From assembly GCF_000526395.1 (NCBI RefSeq), contig NZ_JAFZ01000001.1, forward strand, positions 868,001 through 932,000: a stretch of DNA of 64,000 nt. The letters run 5' to 3'. The position numbers were made by a program, and so were the translations under genes. Position 1 is the first letter of the stretch; each line of letters begins with the position of its first letter. The DNA is from Aminobacterium mobile DSM 12262 (GTDB lineage: Bacteria; Synergistota; Synergistia; Synergistales; Aminobacteriaceae). Below are positions 1 through 8,410 of this stretch, piece by piece. The notes beneath the pieces were generated by a model that saw nothing but the letters and a program-made list of their open reading frames with translations, was not told where the DNA came from and made no database searches.

Positions 1-1790
1 ACTTCCCTCGGGATATAGAACAACAAGGGCTGAAATTCCCTAAAGTGTCCAAGCCGGAGCCTCTCTTTTATGAACTTGACGAGAAAGAAGACAAAGTCTT
101 TAATGAAACTATAAATCTAATTGCCAATCAATTTAGATACGCTCGATATATGCCCTTACTCTATTACAAAGGTAAACTTAGTCAGCTAGAGAAGCAATCT
201 CAGCGTAATATGGGACGTTTTATGAAAATTCTCCTCGTTAAGCGTTTGGAAAGCAGTTTTTTTGCCTTTAGAAATACTGGGCAGAGATTTCTTCATTCCT
301 ATGAGATGTTCTTGAAGGAATTAAACAATGGTCATGTCTATGTCAGTAAGAAACATATAAATAAAATTTTTGAACTATTAGAAAATGATGATGATGTAGC
401 TATCCAAAAATTGATTGATGAAGGCAAGGCAGATGGGTATGACAGTAACGATTTTAGTGAGCAACTTAAAGTAGATTTGGAACATGATCGCGATATTCTT
501 ATAAGAATTAAAAAATTGTGGGAACAGATAGATAGAGATCCGAAGCTTTTAAAATTCAAAGAAGAATTATCAACAAATAAAGTTTTGAAAAAAAACCATC
601 TTATCATTTTCACAGAATCTAAAGAAACAGCTAACTATCTGTATGAAAATCTTAATGAAGAATATTCTGGAGAAATTCTTTTATTTACCGGTGATTCTGG
701 GGAAAACGTTCGAGATAAAGTAATAGCGAATTTTGACGCTCGTGCCCGTGTTAGAAAAGATGATTATCGTATATTGATATCGACAGAGGTCCTCTCTGAG
801 GGTGTCAATTTACATAGGTCGAACGTTGTTATTAATTATGATATTCCTTGGAATCCAACGCGAATGATGCAGAGAGTTGGCCGAATTAATAGGGTTGATA
901 CCCCCTTTAACTCTATTTACACTTTTAATTTTTTCCCTACAACGCAATCTAACGACCAAATCAAGCTCAAAGAAGCTGCGGAATGCAAGATTAATGCTTT
1001 TTTGACACTTCTTGGCGGTGATGCAGAACTTTTAACTGAAGGTGAGCCTGTAGGATCCCATGAGTTGTTTGACCGCTTAACCTCGTCGAAAACTTTGGAG
1101 GGCGAAGAGGAAAATGAAGAAAGTGAACTTAAATATCTGCAAGTTATTCGCGAAATCAGAGAAGGATCCCCTGACCTTTTTGAAAAGATAAAGCACCTGC
1201 CTAAAAAAGCTCGCACTGCAAAGCGAAATGCCGAATTTGATAGATCTCTTATAACTTATTTTTGTCGAGGAAAATTGCAGAAATTTTTTGTTTCTCGAGA
1301 TAAAGAAGAAGCTAGGGAATTAGATTTTATGGCAGCAGCTAAATTGTTAGAAAGCACTCCAGATGAAAAAAAGAAGGATATTCCACGTGATTTTTATGAT
1401 TTGCTAGATAAAAACAAAACTGCTTTTGTTGCAGCTACAACAGATGAGGTTGTTAAGCCACAGAGCAGGGGAAGAGATAATTCAACTAAAATTATTCAAG
1501 TATTAAAAGCGACGTTGCATAGTACTCAAAGATTTACTGAAGATCAAGAAGCTTACATTGCAAGAATAATTACACAATTAGCAGAAGGTGGCTTACCTAA
1601 ACAAACTATAAAAAATACATGGAAGGCATTACAGAATCTGAAAAACGAAAGCCTAAATCCATTTAAAGTTTTGGCGGTACTTCAGTCTAATATTTCTGAA
1701 CGATTGCTTGAGAGTCATTATGCAGAAGATAAATCTACTGTTCTGGGGAAACGGGAAGTAATATTGTCTTTATACTTGGCAGGTGAATAA
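1..1790 (+). CDS. SNF2/HepA-type helicase, C-terminal part (5' truncated by window)
   Basis: The reading frame is open back to base 3, so the N-terminal ATPase lobe (Walker A/B) lies upstream of the window; the first in-window start (GTG, 45) is internal. What is visible is the helicase C-terminal lobe: an IIFTESKET segment, then ILISTEVLSEGVNLH and the arginine-finger motif QRVGRINR (about bases 770-890), typical of superfamily 2 SNF2-like translocases. A roughly 280-residue charged alpha-helical tail follows. The stop lies 2 bp before the methyltransferase start, so the two are almost certainly co-transcribed. SNF2 helicase plus large adenine methylase is the pairing of class 1 DISARM (drmD-drmMI) and of some helicase-assisted restriction systems. 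Which one cannot be decided without the upstream sequence. Confidence 0.85.
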   Translation, partial: FPRDIEQQGLKFPKVSKPEPLFYELDEKEDKVFNETINLIANQFRYARYMPLLYYKGKLSQLEKQSQRNMGRFMKILLVKRLESSFFAFRNTGQRFLHSYEMFLKELNNGHVYVSKKHINKIFELLENDDDVAIQKLIDEGKADGYDSNDFSEQLKVDLEHDRDILIRIKKLWEQIDRDPKLLKFKEELSTNKVLKKNHLIIFTESKETANYLYENLNEEYSGEILLFTGDSGENVRDKVIANFDARARVRKDDYRILISTEVLSEGVNLHRSNVVINYDIPWNPTRMMQRVGRINRVDTPFNSIYTFNFFPTTQSNDQIKLKEAAECKINAFLTLLGGDAELLTEGEPVGSHELFDRLTSSKTLEGEEENEESELKYLQVIREIREGSPDLFEKIKHLPKKARTAKRNAEFDRSLITYFCRGKLQKFFVSRDKEEARELDFMAAAKLLESTPDEKKKDIPRDFYDLLDKNKTAFVAATTDEVVKPQSRGRDNSTKIIQVLKATLHSTQRFTEDQEAYIARIITQLAEGGLPKQTIKNTWKALQNLKNESLNPFKVLAVLQSNISERLLESHYAEDKSTVLGKREVILSLYLAGE

Positions 1791-1792
1791 AC

Positions 1793-4700
1793 GTGAATAA
1801 CGAACAAGCTCGGGAAATTCTAAAAACAACGTTTGAAAATGCGTTTAACAAAGATAATTTTATAGTTTTTATCAAAAATCTTCTAAATAGAATAGAGGAA
1901 GCTCCTTTTACTTATCAAGGTAATTATATTCCTGACGCCTATAAACAATACATCAAAAAATTTGAACGAATAGGCAAATATAGTGATAGAAAACATAGTA
2001 TCGACATTCTTGTTGTTACTTTAAAGAAAGATACTTCCTTAGAACGCGCTAGGACAATGCAACGTAATTTTATTGCGTGGTATCTGAACGGAAGCAGAGG
2101 TGACAGCCTAAAAGATGCAGCCTTAGTTGCTTACATTTCTCCAGACGAAGAAGATTGGCGCTTTTCTTTGGTAAAGATGGATTATAAATTTGAAGAAACA
2201 CCCTCTGGAAACATAAGGATAAGAGAGGAAATTACTTCAGCCAAACGTTGGTCATTCCTTGTAGGTGCTAATGAAAAAAGTCATACAGTACAGAGCAGAC
2301 TTATAGATATTTTAGATGATGATGAACATAATCCCACTCTTCAAGAGTTGGAAAACGCTTTTGATATAGAGACTGTTACGGAAGAATTTTTTATTAAATA
2401 TCGTGATCTTTTTATTCGAACTAAAGAAGAACTTGATCGAGTTGTAAGAGAAGAGGAACAAGTTAAATCGAATTTTGACGCTCATGACATCGATACAGTA
2501 AATTTTGCAAAAAAGCTGCTAGGCCAAATTACTTTTTTATATTTCTTGCAAAAAAAAGGATGGTTCGGAGTCCCTCGGGGCGAGGATTGGGGCACTGGGT
2601 CGAAGCACTTTCTACGTGAATTATTTGATAAAAAGCATGGAGATTATGATAATTTTTTTAACGATATAATGGAGCCTCTTTTCTATGAGGCTTTGCGTAA
2701 CGATCGAAGACATGATGATCATTATTATAGCCGGTTTAATTGTAAAATCCCCTTTCTTAATGGTGGTTTATTTGATCCTATAGGTGGTTATGACTGGGTA
2801 GATGTTGATATAAAACTTTCAAATACGCTTTTTTCAAATACCCATGTAACGAGGGAAGGAGACATTGGTGATGGAATTTTAGATATTTTCGATCGCTACA
2901 ACTTTACAGTTAGAGAGGATGAGCCATTAGAAAAGGAAGTAGCTATTGATCCAGAATTATTGGGCAAGACATATGAAAAATTTAATGCTATTCGGCCAGA
3001 TAACTTTGATGAGTTCAGAAAAACATTGAAAAATGGCAAAAAGGGCGAAGAATCTAAGTTCAATAAAAAGTTTGGCGTCTATTATACACCTCGTGAAATT
3101 GTCCATTACATGTGCCAACAAAGTCTCATTAATTATCTTTGTACAGAGTTGAACGAAAATAATTCTTCTAGTCAAGAAATATGCGGAACCCAGATGAGTG
3201 TCTTGGGGAACCAGCAATTGAAATTAAATGTTGATGGAGTCGTAATGCCTCAAATAAACAAAGAGGAGATTGAAACACTTATTTATATTGGTGAACAGGT
3301 TACTGAAAATGAAGCTCGTGTTGTGAATGAAGGTAGAGAAACGCGCACTTACTCATATAAAATACCCCAAATTATTCGCGATAACGCTAACCTGATCGAT
3401 CAAAAACTTGCGGATATTACAGTGTGTGATCCAGCGGTAGGTTCAGGAGCTTTCCCTGTAGGAATGATGAATGAGATTGTTAGAACACGAAATGTACTCT
3501 CTACTTTCATAAAACAGGGTTCTTCTTCTCGCGGGGATTATGCGTTTAAACGTCATTGCATTGAACATTCTCTTTATGGCGTAGACATTGATCCAGGTGC
3601 TGTAGAAATAGCTAAATTGCGTCTCTGGCTCTCTCTCATTGTGGATGAGGATAATATGGATGATATCAAACCTCTTCCTAACCTTGACTATAAGATTGTT
3701 TGTGGGGATTCTTTATTAGCCTATCCATACACACCAATAGGACTTGAAAAAGTAGAAAAGCTAAAAGAACAATTTTTTGGTGAAGTTGACCCGAGGAAAA
3801 AACAGGAATTACGCAATCAAATAGATGAAGGTATCTTGGGGCTCTTTAAAAATACTCCTCGAAGCCTTGGCTATCTAGTTACAATGGATTATAAAATTAA
3901 TTTCTCTGAAATCTTTAGCCGAAACGGAGGATTTGATGTTGTAATTGCCAACCCTCCTTATATTCAACTCCAAAAATTACGAGGCAACCCGCTACAAAAA
4001 GCCTATAAAAATCAAAACTTTGAAGTTCATGATTCCAATGGTGACATATACTGTCTTTTCTATGAAAAAGGTATGGATATACTTAAAAAAAGGGGACACC
4101 TTGTTTTTATCACTTCCAACAAATGGATGCGTGCTGCCTACGGGGAAAAAATCCGACGATTTTTTGGAGAATACAACCCTTTGCAATTAATAGATCTGGG
4201 CCCGGATATTTTTAAATCGGCAACAGTAGATACAAATATATTCGTGATTCAAAAAAGTGGAAATAAAAATTGTTTGCAAGCAGTAACTCTTTCCTGTAAA
4301 GATAACTCTCATCTTAATATTTTGTCAGCTTTACAAAGAAATGGTGTGACGTTAAAGAACCTTAGCGAGGATACATGGTTTATAGGTAGTAACGCAGAGC
4401 TAAAGCTAAGAGAGAAAATAGAAAGAGTAGGTACACCTTTAAAGGAATGGGATGTAAAAATCTATCGTGGAGTGTTAACCGGTCTTAACGAAGCTTTTAT
4501 TATCGATACGGCTACCCGTGATCGGCTTGTTGCTGAAGATCCCAAGAGTGCAGAAATACTAAAGCCGATATTAAGGGGAAGAGATATTAAACGGTATAGT
4601 TATGAATGGGCCGGGAAATGGCTAATAGCCACAGACTTTGATATAGATGTACCTAACTTATATCCTGCAATTTTCAATCACCTTTTAAAATTTGAAGAAA

Positions 4701-5197
4701 AAGCGCGGAAACGTGATGATAAAGGTAAAAATTGGTGGAATTTGCGCGCTTGCTCTTACTACCCAGAATTTGAAAAAGAAAAGATTGTGTGGAAAAGGAT
4801 TGGTTCCGTGTTGCGGTTTGGTTATGATGTTAACAACATATATGCACAAGATAGTGCATGTATTATGACTGGTTCTAATTTAAAATTTCTCTGCGCTTAT
4901 ATTAATAGTACACTTGGAAACCAGTTATTGTTTAATAAAGCTCCTAAAACAGGAACAGGGGATGTTATTGTTAGCGTACAGGCTCTTGATCCTCTACCAG
5001 TTCCCCCACGAACAGCTAAAAATATTCAAGTCATTGATGAAATTGAAGTTTTATTTATTCAAATATTGACACACAAAGAACAGGACTCCAATTCAGATGT
5101 AAGTCTTTTGGAAAAACAAATTGATCAGCTTGTTTATCAGCTCTACGATCTTACTCCTGAAGAAATAGCCATAGTTGAAAGGGGGAACATGAAATGA
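1793..5197 (+). CDS. Eco57I/PglX-like N6-adenine DNA methyltransferase, possible restriction-modification fusion
   Basis: Encodes 1134 residues from a GTG start. The SAM-binding motif I is DPAVGSGAF at residues 546-554 and the catalytic motif IV is NPPY at 720-723, preceded by a YYTPREIV segment typical of Eco57I-type methylases. The C-terminal third looks like a TaqI-type target-recognition domain, ending in a LEKQIDQLVYQLYDLT helix usual for this family. The first 400 residues contain a DIL and DWRF region that could be a degenerate nuclease or a partner-binding domain; I see no convincing PD-(D/E)XK site. It sits 2 bp after the SNF2 helicase and overlaps the next gene by 4 bp. Likely role: host DNA methylation in a restriction or DISARM-like system. 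Alternative: a stand-alone type IIG enzyme. Confidence 0.85.
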   Translation: MNNEQAREILKTTFENAFNKDNFIVFIKNLLNRIEEAPFTYQGNYIPDAYKQYIKKFERIGKYSDRKHSIDILVVTLKKDTSLERARTMQRNFIAWYLNGSRGDSLKDAALVAYISPDEEDWRFSLVKMDYKFEETPSGNIRIREEITSAKRWSFLVGANEKSHTVQSRLIDILDDDEHNPTLQELENAFDIETVTEEFFIKYRDLFIRTKEELDRVVREEEQVKSNFDAHDIDTVNFAKKLLGQITFLYFLQKKGWFGVPRGEDWGTGSKHFLRELFDKKHGDYDNFFNDIMEPLFYEALRNDRRHDDHYYSRFNCKIPFLNGGLFDPIGGYDWVDVDIKLSNTLFSNTHVTREGDIGDGILDIFDRYNFTVREDEPLEKEVAIDPELLGKTYEKFNAIRPDNFDEFRKTLKNGKKGEESKFNKKFGVYYTPREIVHYMCQQSLINYLCTELNENNSSSQEICGTQMSVLGNQQLKLNVDGVVMPQINKEEIETLIYIGEQVTENEARVVNEGRETRTYSYKIPQIIRDNANLIDQKLADITVCDPAVGSGAFPVGMMNEIVRTRNVLSTFIKQGSSSRGDYAFKRHCIEHSLYGVDIDPGAVEIAKLRLWLSLIVDEDNMDDIKPLPNLDYKIVCGDSLLAYPYTPIGLEKVEKLKEQFFGEVDPRKKQELRNQIDEGILGLFKNTPRSLGYLVTMDYKINFSEIFSRNGGFDVVIANPPYIQLQKLRGNPLQKAYKNQNFEVHDSNGDIYCLFYEKGMDILKKRGHLVFITSNKWMRAAYGEKIRRFFGEYNPLQLIDLGPDIFKSATVDTNIFVIQKSGNKNCLQAVTLSCKDNSHLNILSALQRNGVTLKNLSEDTWFIGSNAELKLREKIERVGTPLKEWDVKIYRGVLTGLNEAFIIDTATRDRLVAEDPKSAEILKPILRGRDIKRYSYEWAGKWLIATDFDIDVPNLYPAIFNHLLKFEEKARKRDDKGKNWWNLRACSYYPEFEKEKIVWKRIGSVLRFGYDVNNIYAQDSACIMTGSNLKFLCAYINSTLGNQLLFNKAPKTGTGDVIVSVQALDPLPVPPRTAKNIQVIDEIEVLFIQILTHKEQDSNSDVSLLEKQIDQLVYQLYDLTPEEIAIVERGNMK

Positions 5198-5916
5198 GCA
5201 AAGATTCAATTAGTGAGGTTGTGGTAGAAAAAAGGCTTTTTGACAATGTTTCGAAAGACTTGTATCCAATAAGTTTAGCTAAAAATTGTACAATTAAAGA
5301 GTTTATAGATCACTATAATGAGCGAAATAAAGATAAACTTGTTAGTTTTATTAGGAATCGTTTTATGGAACGGTTTATTATTCCAATGGATATGGAAATG
5401 AACGAAGACTTCAAAAGCGATTGCAAAAGCGATTGCAAAAGCGATTGCAAAAGCGATTGCAAAAGCGACTTCTTATTAAATAAATATCGTCCTCTAAAAC
5501 ATGGTTTTTGTACTATGGCAATTTGTTGTTTGATGATCGAAGCCCTTCAAAGTTTTCGAAAAGGATTGCCAGATACTAGGGGGCAGACTAGAGATGTCTT
5601 TCTAGATTTCTTTAAAGAAAACAAAGACTTTCAGCTTAACAATGATTGTCTTCGTGAAAGTTTTTATGTAGGAGTGCGATGTGGCATTTTACACCAAGCA
5701 GAAACAACGGACGGATGGAAGATTTGTCGTGACGGCGAATTAATATCCGTTGAGGGAAAAAAAATTAACGCAACAAAATTTTTATGGGAGATGAGGAAAG
5801 TCTTGGAAAATTACTGCGAAGATCTAAAGAGATCTGAGTGGAATGAAAAGAGAGGACTTTGGCATAATTTCCTTAAAAAAATGGAGGTAATAATAAAGAA
5901 TTGTGAGGGTAAATAA
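5194..5916 (+). CDS. Defence-operon protein of unknown function with HEPN-like R-x4-H motif
   Basis: Encodes 240 residues; the ATG overlaps the methyltransferase stop by 4 bp (ATGA), implying translational coupling. I do not recognise a named family. Residues 74-93 are a tandem tetrapeptide (KSDC, four perfect copies plus a partial one), separating an N-terminal helical part from a second part. Around R162-H167 is VRCGILHQAET, which fits the R-x4-6-H signature of HEPN RNases or nucleotidyl-transfer toxins, with a helical setting on both sides. The gene is followed directly by the GGCT-fold gene. Inference: an accessory effector or RNase of the methyltransferase/helicase system. The HEPN assignment is weak because the motif is short and structure was not tested. 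Confidence 0.6.
   Translation: MSKDSISEVVVEKRLFDNVSKDLYPISLAKNCTIKEFIDHYNERNKDKLVSFIRNRFMERFIIPMDMEMNEDFKSDCKSDCKSDCKSDCKSDFLLNKYRPLKHGFCTMAICCLMIEALQSFRKGLPDTRGQTRDVFLDFFKENKDFQLNNDCLRESFYVGVRCGILHQAETTDGWKICRDGELISVEGKKINATKFLWEMRKVLENYCEDLKRSEWNEKRGLWHNFLKKMEVIIKNCEGK
5413..5472 (+). repeat. In-frame 12-bp tandem repeat (KSDC)
   Basis: The unit AAAAGCGATTGC is repeated perfectly four times (5413-5460) and followed by a partial fifth copy ending GACTTC. The unit is a multiple of three, so copy-number change adds or removes Lys-Ser-Asp-Cys without a frameshift. The bases before the array also read GACTTC, so the array looks like an expansion inside an ancestral sequence. Confidence 0.95.
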
Positions 5917-6399
5917 ATGATTGTTTACTTTGCGTATGGCTCCAATTTGGATAAAGAACAAATGCAAAATCGTTGCCCTTCTTCTTGCTTTTTATGCAAA
6001 GCTCTTTTAGAAAACTACAAACTAGCATTTACGCGGAAATCTACTAAACGGGGTGGTGGAGTTGCAGATATAGTTGAATCGGTGGGGTCAAGAGTTTGGG
6101 GCGTAGTATACCAGTTAGATGAAAGAGAATTAGAGTTACTTGATAAACGTGAAGGGTATGATCCAAATAGGAAAAAGAATATGGAAAAGAATTGTTACAT
6201 CAGAAAAGAATTAACAGTTTGTATGGATGGATATGAAAGAAAACAAATAATGGCTTATGCCTATCAGGTTCAGGAACCTTCCTCTTCTCATATTCCACCA
6301 AGTAGAAAGTACTTGAATCAAATTATTTCAGCTGCTGAATTTTGGGGTATAGATCCTGAATATATTGAAGAATTAAAAAATAAGGCGAGAAGTACTTAA
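5917..6399 (+). CDS. Gamma-glutamylcyclotransferase (GGCT/AIG2-like) fold protein
   Basis: Encodes 160 residues and begins immediately after the TAA of the previous gene. The N-terminus has YFAYGSNLD, the substrate-loop signature of the GGCT fold, and the LDKREGY segment near residue 75 supplies the conserved catalytic glutamate. Family members cyclise gamma-glutamyl amines to 5-oxoproline or act on gamma-glutamyl peptides. The placement as last gene of a helicase-methyltransferase-HEPN-like operon suggests a defence role rather than glutathione metabolism, but this is inference. A 283-bp gap to the preferred start of the next gene separates it from the Gabija-like pair. Confidence 0.8.
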   Translation: MIVYFAYGSNLDKEQMQNRCPSSCFLCKALLENYKLAFTRKSTKRGGGVADIVESVGSRVWGVVYQLDERELELLDKREGYDPNRKKNMEKNCYIRKELTVCMDGYERKQIMAYAYQVQEPSSSHIPPSRKYLNQIISAAEFWGIDPEYIEELKNKARST

Positions 6400-6682
6400 A
6401 ACAATATGGTTAGTCTCTTTAATGTAAATGGTTACAATATAGCGTTCAACAAAACCTTAAATGAAAAAATAGTGCTAGTTCTTTTGTTTTAACTTTTTAC
6501 TTCACATCCTGAAAATTTCTTTCTATTTTACTGTGCTAAAGAAAAACTATATTAAGAAAACAGTCCCTTTAAAATTTGAAGATGACTTCTCATTTCTACT
6601 CAGAACCCAAGAATGGAGAAATTGGTTACAAATCAAGCGTGTTTTCATTGAAAATTCCATTACACAGAAGGGGGTTGTGCTG

Positions 6683-8410
6683 ATGCGGATTGTCCGACTA
6701 AAAGTGGACCATTTCCGAGGAATTGAATCGTGTGATTTTTTATTTCCCGATAATACACGAATAGCGTGTTTTATTGGAGCTGGTGATAGTACAAAAACGA
6801 CCCTATTCAGGGCAATAGAATGGGCATTGTGGCCGAATTGGAACATAAATGTTGCAGATACAGATTTCTATAATGGAGATTTGACTAAACCGATAAAGAT
6901 TGAAGTTACAGTAACTGAAATTCCAGTTTTTTTATTATCGGAAGAAAAATTTGGACTCTATCTTAGAAAGAATCTAATTGATGAACCAGGAATTGATGAA
7001 CCAGGAATTGATGAACCAGGAATTGATGAACCAGGAAATGATGAACCAGCGGAAGGAGAGTCTCCTTGCTTATCTATACAGTTGTCCATCGGTGAGGATT
7101 TGGAACCACATTGGAGTGTCATATGTAATCGTCTAGATCCCAAACCTATTTCAACTAGAGATAGGCAAAGTATGAGTTTTGGGTCAGTGGGTGAAAACTG
7201 TGGTCGTGACCTCGTGTGGGGAAGATATTCAGCATTACAAAAATATGGAACTGCTCAAGTTCCTATTAAGGAGGCTCTACTTACTACGCTAAGAGAGGCT
7301 GCAAGCCATTCTGAATTAAGGGAGTTAAATGTTGTTTCAGAACAGGTTTTAGATGTAGGACGTCGCTATGGAGTCAGTTTTGAAGGAGAAGTAATAAGCC
7401 GGCTAATAATGAATAGTGGATCGATATCATCTTCTGCGGCGTTGTTTGATAACAATGTTCCTTTGAGACAAAGAGGGACTGGAAGCCAACGTCTATTGTC
7501 TATGGGACTTAACATCAATGCTTTTGAAGATGGGACAGTATTATTAGTAGATGAAATAGAGACTGGGCTAGAGCCATTTAGACTTCGTAGTTTAATAAAT
7601 GAGTTTCGCTCAACTCATGAGGATAATGGACAAGTACTTATGACAACACATTCTCCTGTTGTTGTTGCGGAGTGTAGTGTGAATGAGTTGCTTATTGTTC
7701 ATTCTAACTCAGGAAGAACAAGTGTTTTTTCATTACTAGATGAAGAAAATATAGATGCGATGCAACGAATCATTAGGACTAATCCTGAGTCTTTTTTGAG
7801 CAAACGGATAATTGTTTGTGAGGGAAAAACCGAAGTTGGATTTATTAGAGCTTTAGATGATTATTTAAGTAACACTGATAATTTCAGAATGGCCTATGAA
7901 GGGGTCACTACAGCGAATGGGTCTGGATCCGATGTTTTAACAACAGCCCAAAAGCTTATGGGTTGTGGTTACGATGTATGTGTTTTCATGGATTCTGACA
8001 GAGAAGATCAAGAATCCGAGAAAAATATTGCCTGTAAAAAATATGATATTCCTATCTATTCTTGGGCAACAGGTAATTCTATTGAGGAACAAATTTTTTG
8101 TGACAGTTGTAATACGATGCTTAAAAATTTGCTATCTGTTGCAATTGAAGATAAAGGTATTCAACGCATAAAGACGAAACTTCAAGATCTTTCGTTTGTA
8201 AAAATCGAAGACACTATTGAAATTAAAAGCACTACTAAAACTCAAAGAAAACAACTTGGAACTATTGCTAAAAAAGAAAATTGGTATAAGAGGATTGGAC
8301 TTGGACAGGAAATTGGAAATATTGTTTTTTCACATTGGTCTGAGCTTGATAGTAAAACGAATCTAAAACAGACAGTTGATGCATTAGTAGATTGGATAAG
8401 GAAAAAATGA
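6683..8410 (+). CDS. Gabija GajA-like class 2 OLD ATPase-TOPRIM nuclease
   Basis: An ATG at 6683 preceded by an AGAAGGGGG ribosome site gives 575 residues, close to known GajA proteins (about 580); a longer frame from 6533 lacks a good ribosome site. The N-terminal ABC-type ATPase has a variant P-loop (GAGDSTKT, 32-39, with Thr where Gly is usual), a SQRLLSM signature-like segment, Walker B LLVDE (D290, E291) and an H-loop TTHSP. The C-terminal TOPRIM domain has the CEGKTE glutamate (E380) and a DSD pair (437-439), as in OLD-family nucleases. A UvrD-like helicase gene overlaps its stop, which defines class 2 OLD / Gabija neighbourhoods. Residues 99-123 are an IDEPG repeat inserted in the ATPase domain. 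Confidence 0.85.
   Translation: MRIVRLKVDHFRGIESCDFLFPDNTRIACFIGAGDSTKTTLFRAIEWALWPNWNINVADTDFYNGDLTKPIKIEVTVTEIPVFLLSEEKFGLYLRKNLIDEPGIDEPGIDEPGIDEPGNDEPAEGESPCLSIQLSIGEDLEPHWSVICNRLDPKPISTRDRQSMSFGSVGENCGRDLVWGRYSALQKYGTAQVPIKEALLTTLREAASHSELRELNVVSEQVLDVGRRYGVSFEGEVISRLIMNSGSISSSAALFDNNVPLRQRGTGSQRLLSMGLNINAFEDGTVLLVDEIETGLEPFRLRSLINEFRSTHEDNGQVLMTTHSPVVVAECSVNELLIVHSNSGRTSVFSLLDEENIDAMQRIIRTNPESFLSKRIIVCEGKTEVGFIRALDDYLSNTDNFRMAYEGVTTANGSGSDVLTTAQKLMGCGYDVCVFMDSDREDQESEKNIACKKYDIPIYSWATGNSIEEQIFCDSCNTMLKNLLSVAIEDKGIQRIKTKLQDLSFVKIEDTIEIKSTTKTQRKQLGTIAKKENWYKRIGLGQEIGNIVFSHWSELDSKTNLKQTVDALVDWIRKK
6977..7051 (+). repeat. In-frame 15-bp tandem repeat (IDEPG) within the GajA-like gene
   Basis: The unit ATTGATGAACCAGGA occurs four times perfectly (6977-7036), followed by a degenerate fifth copy. 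It encodes Ile-Asp-Glu-Pro-Gly repeats and, being divisible by three, preserves the frame on expansion or contraction. It lies between the P-loop and the signature/Walker B region, probably in a surface loop. Confidence 0.95.

Noticed and set aside
5413-5472. CRISPR-like array
   Set aside because: The repeats are contiguous with no unique spacers and lie within a coding frame.
6533-6682. 50-codon N-terminal extension of the GajA-like gene
   Set aside because: No ribosome site, and the ATP-binding domain starts normally at the ATG at 6683, giving the usual family length.
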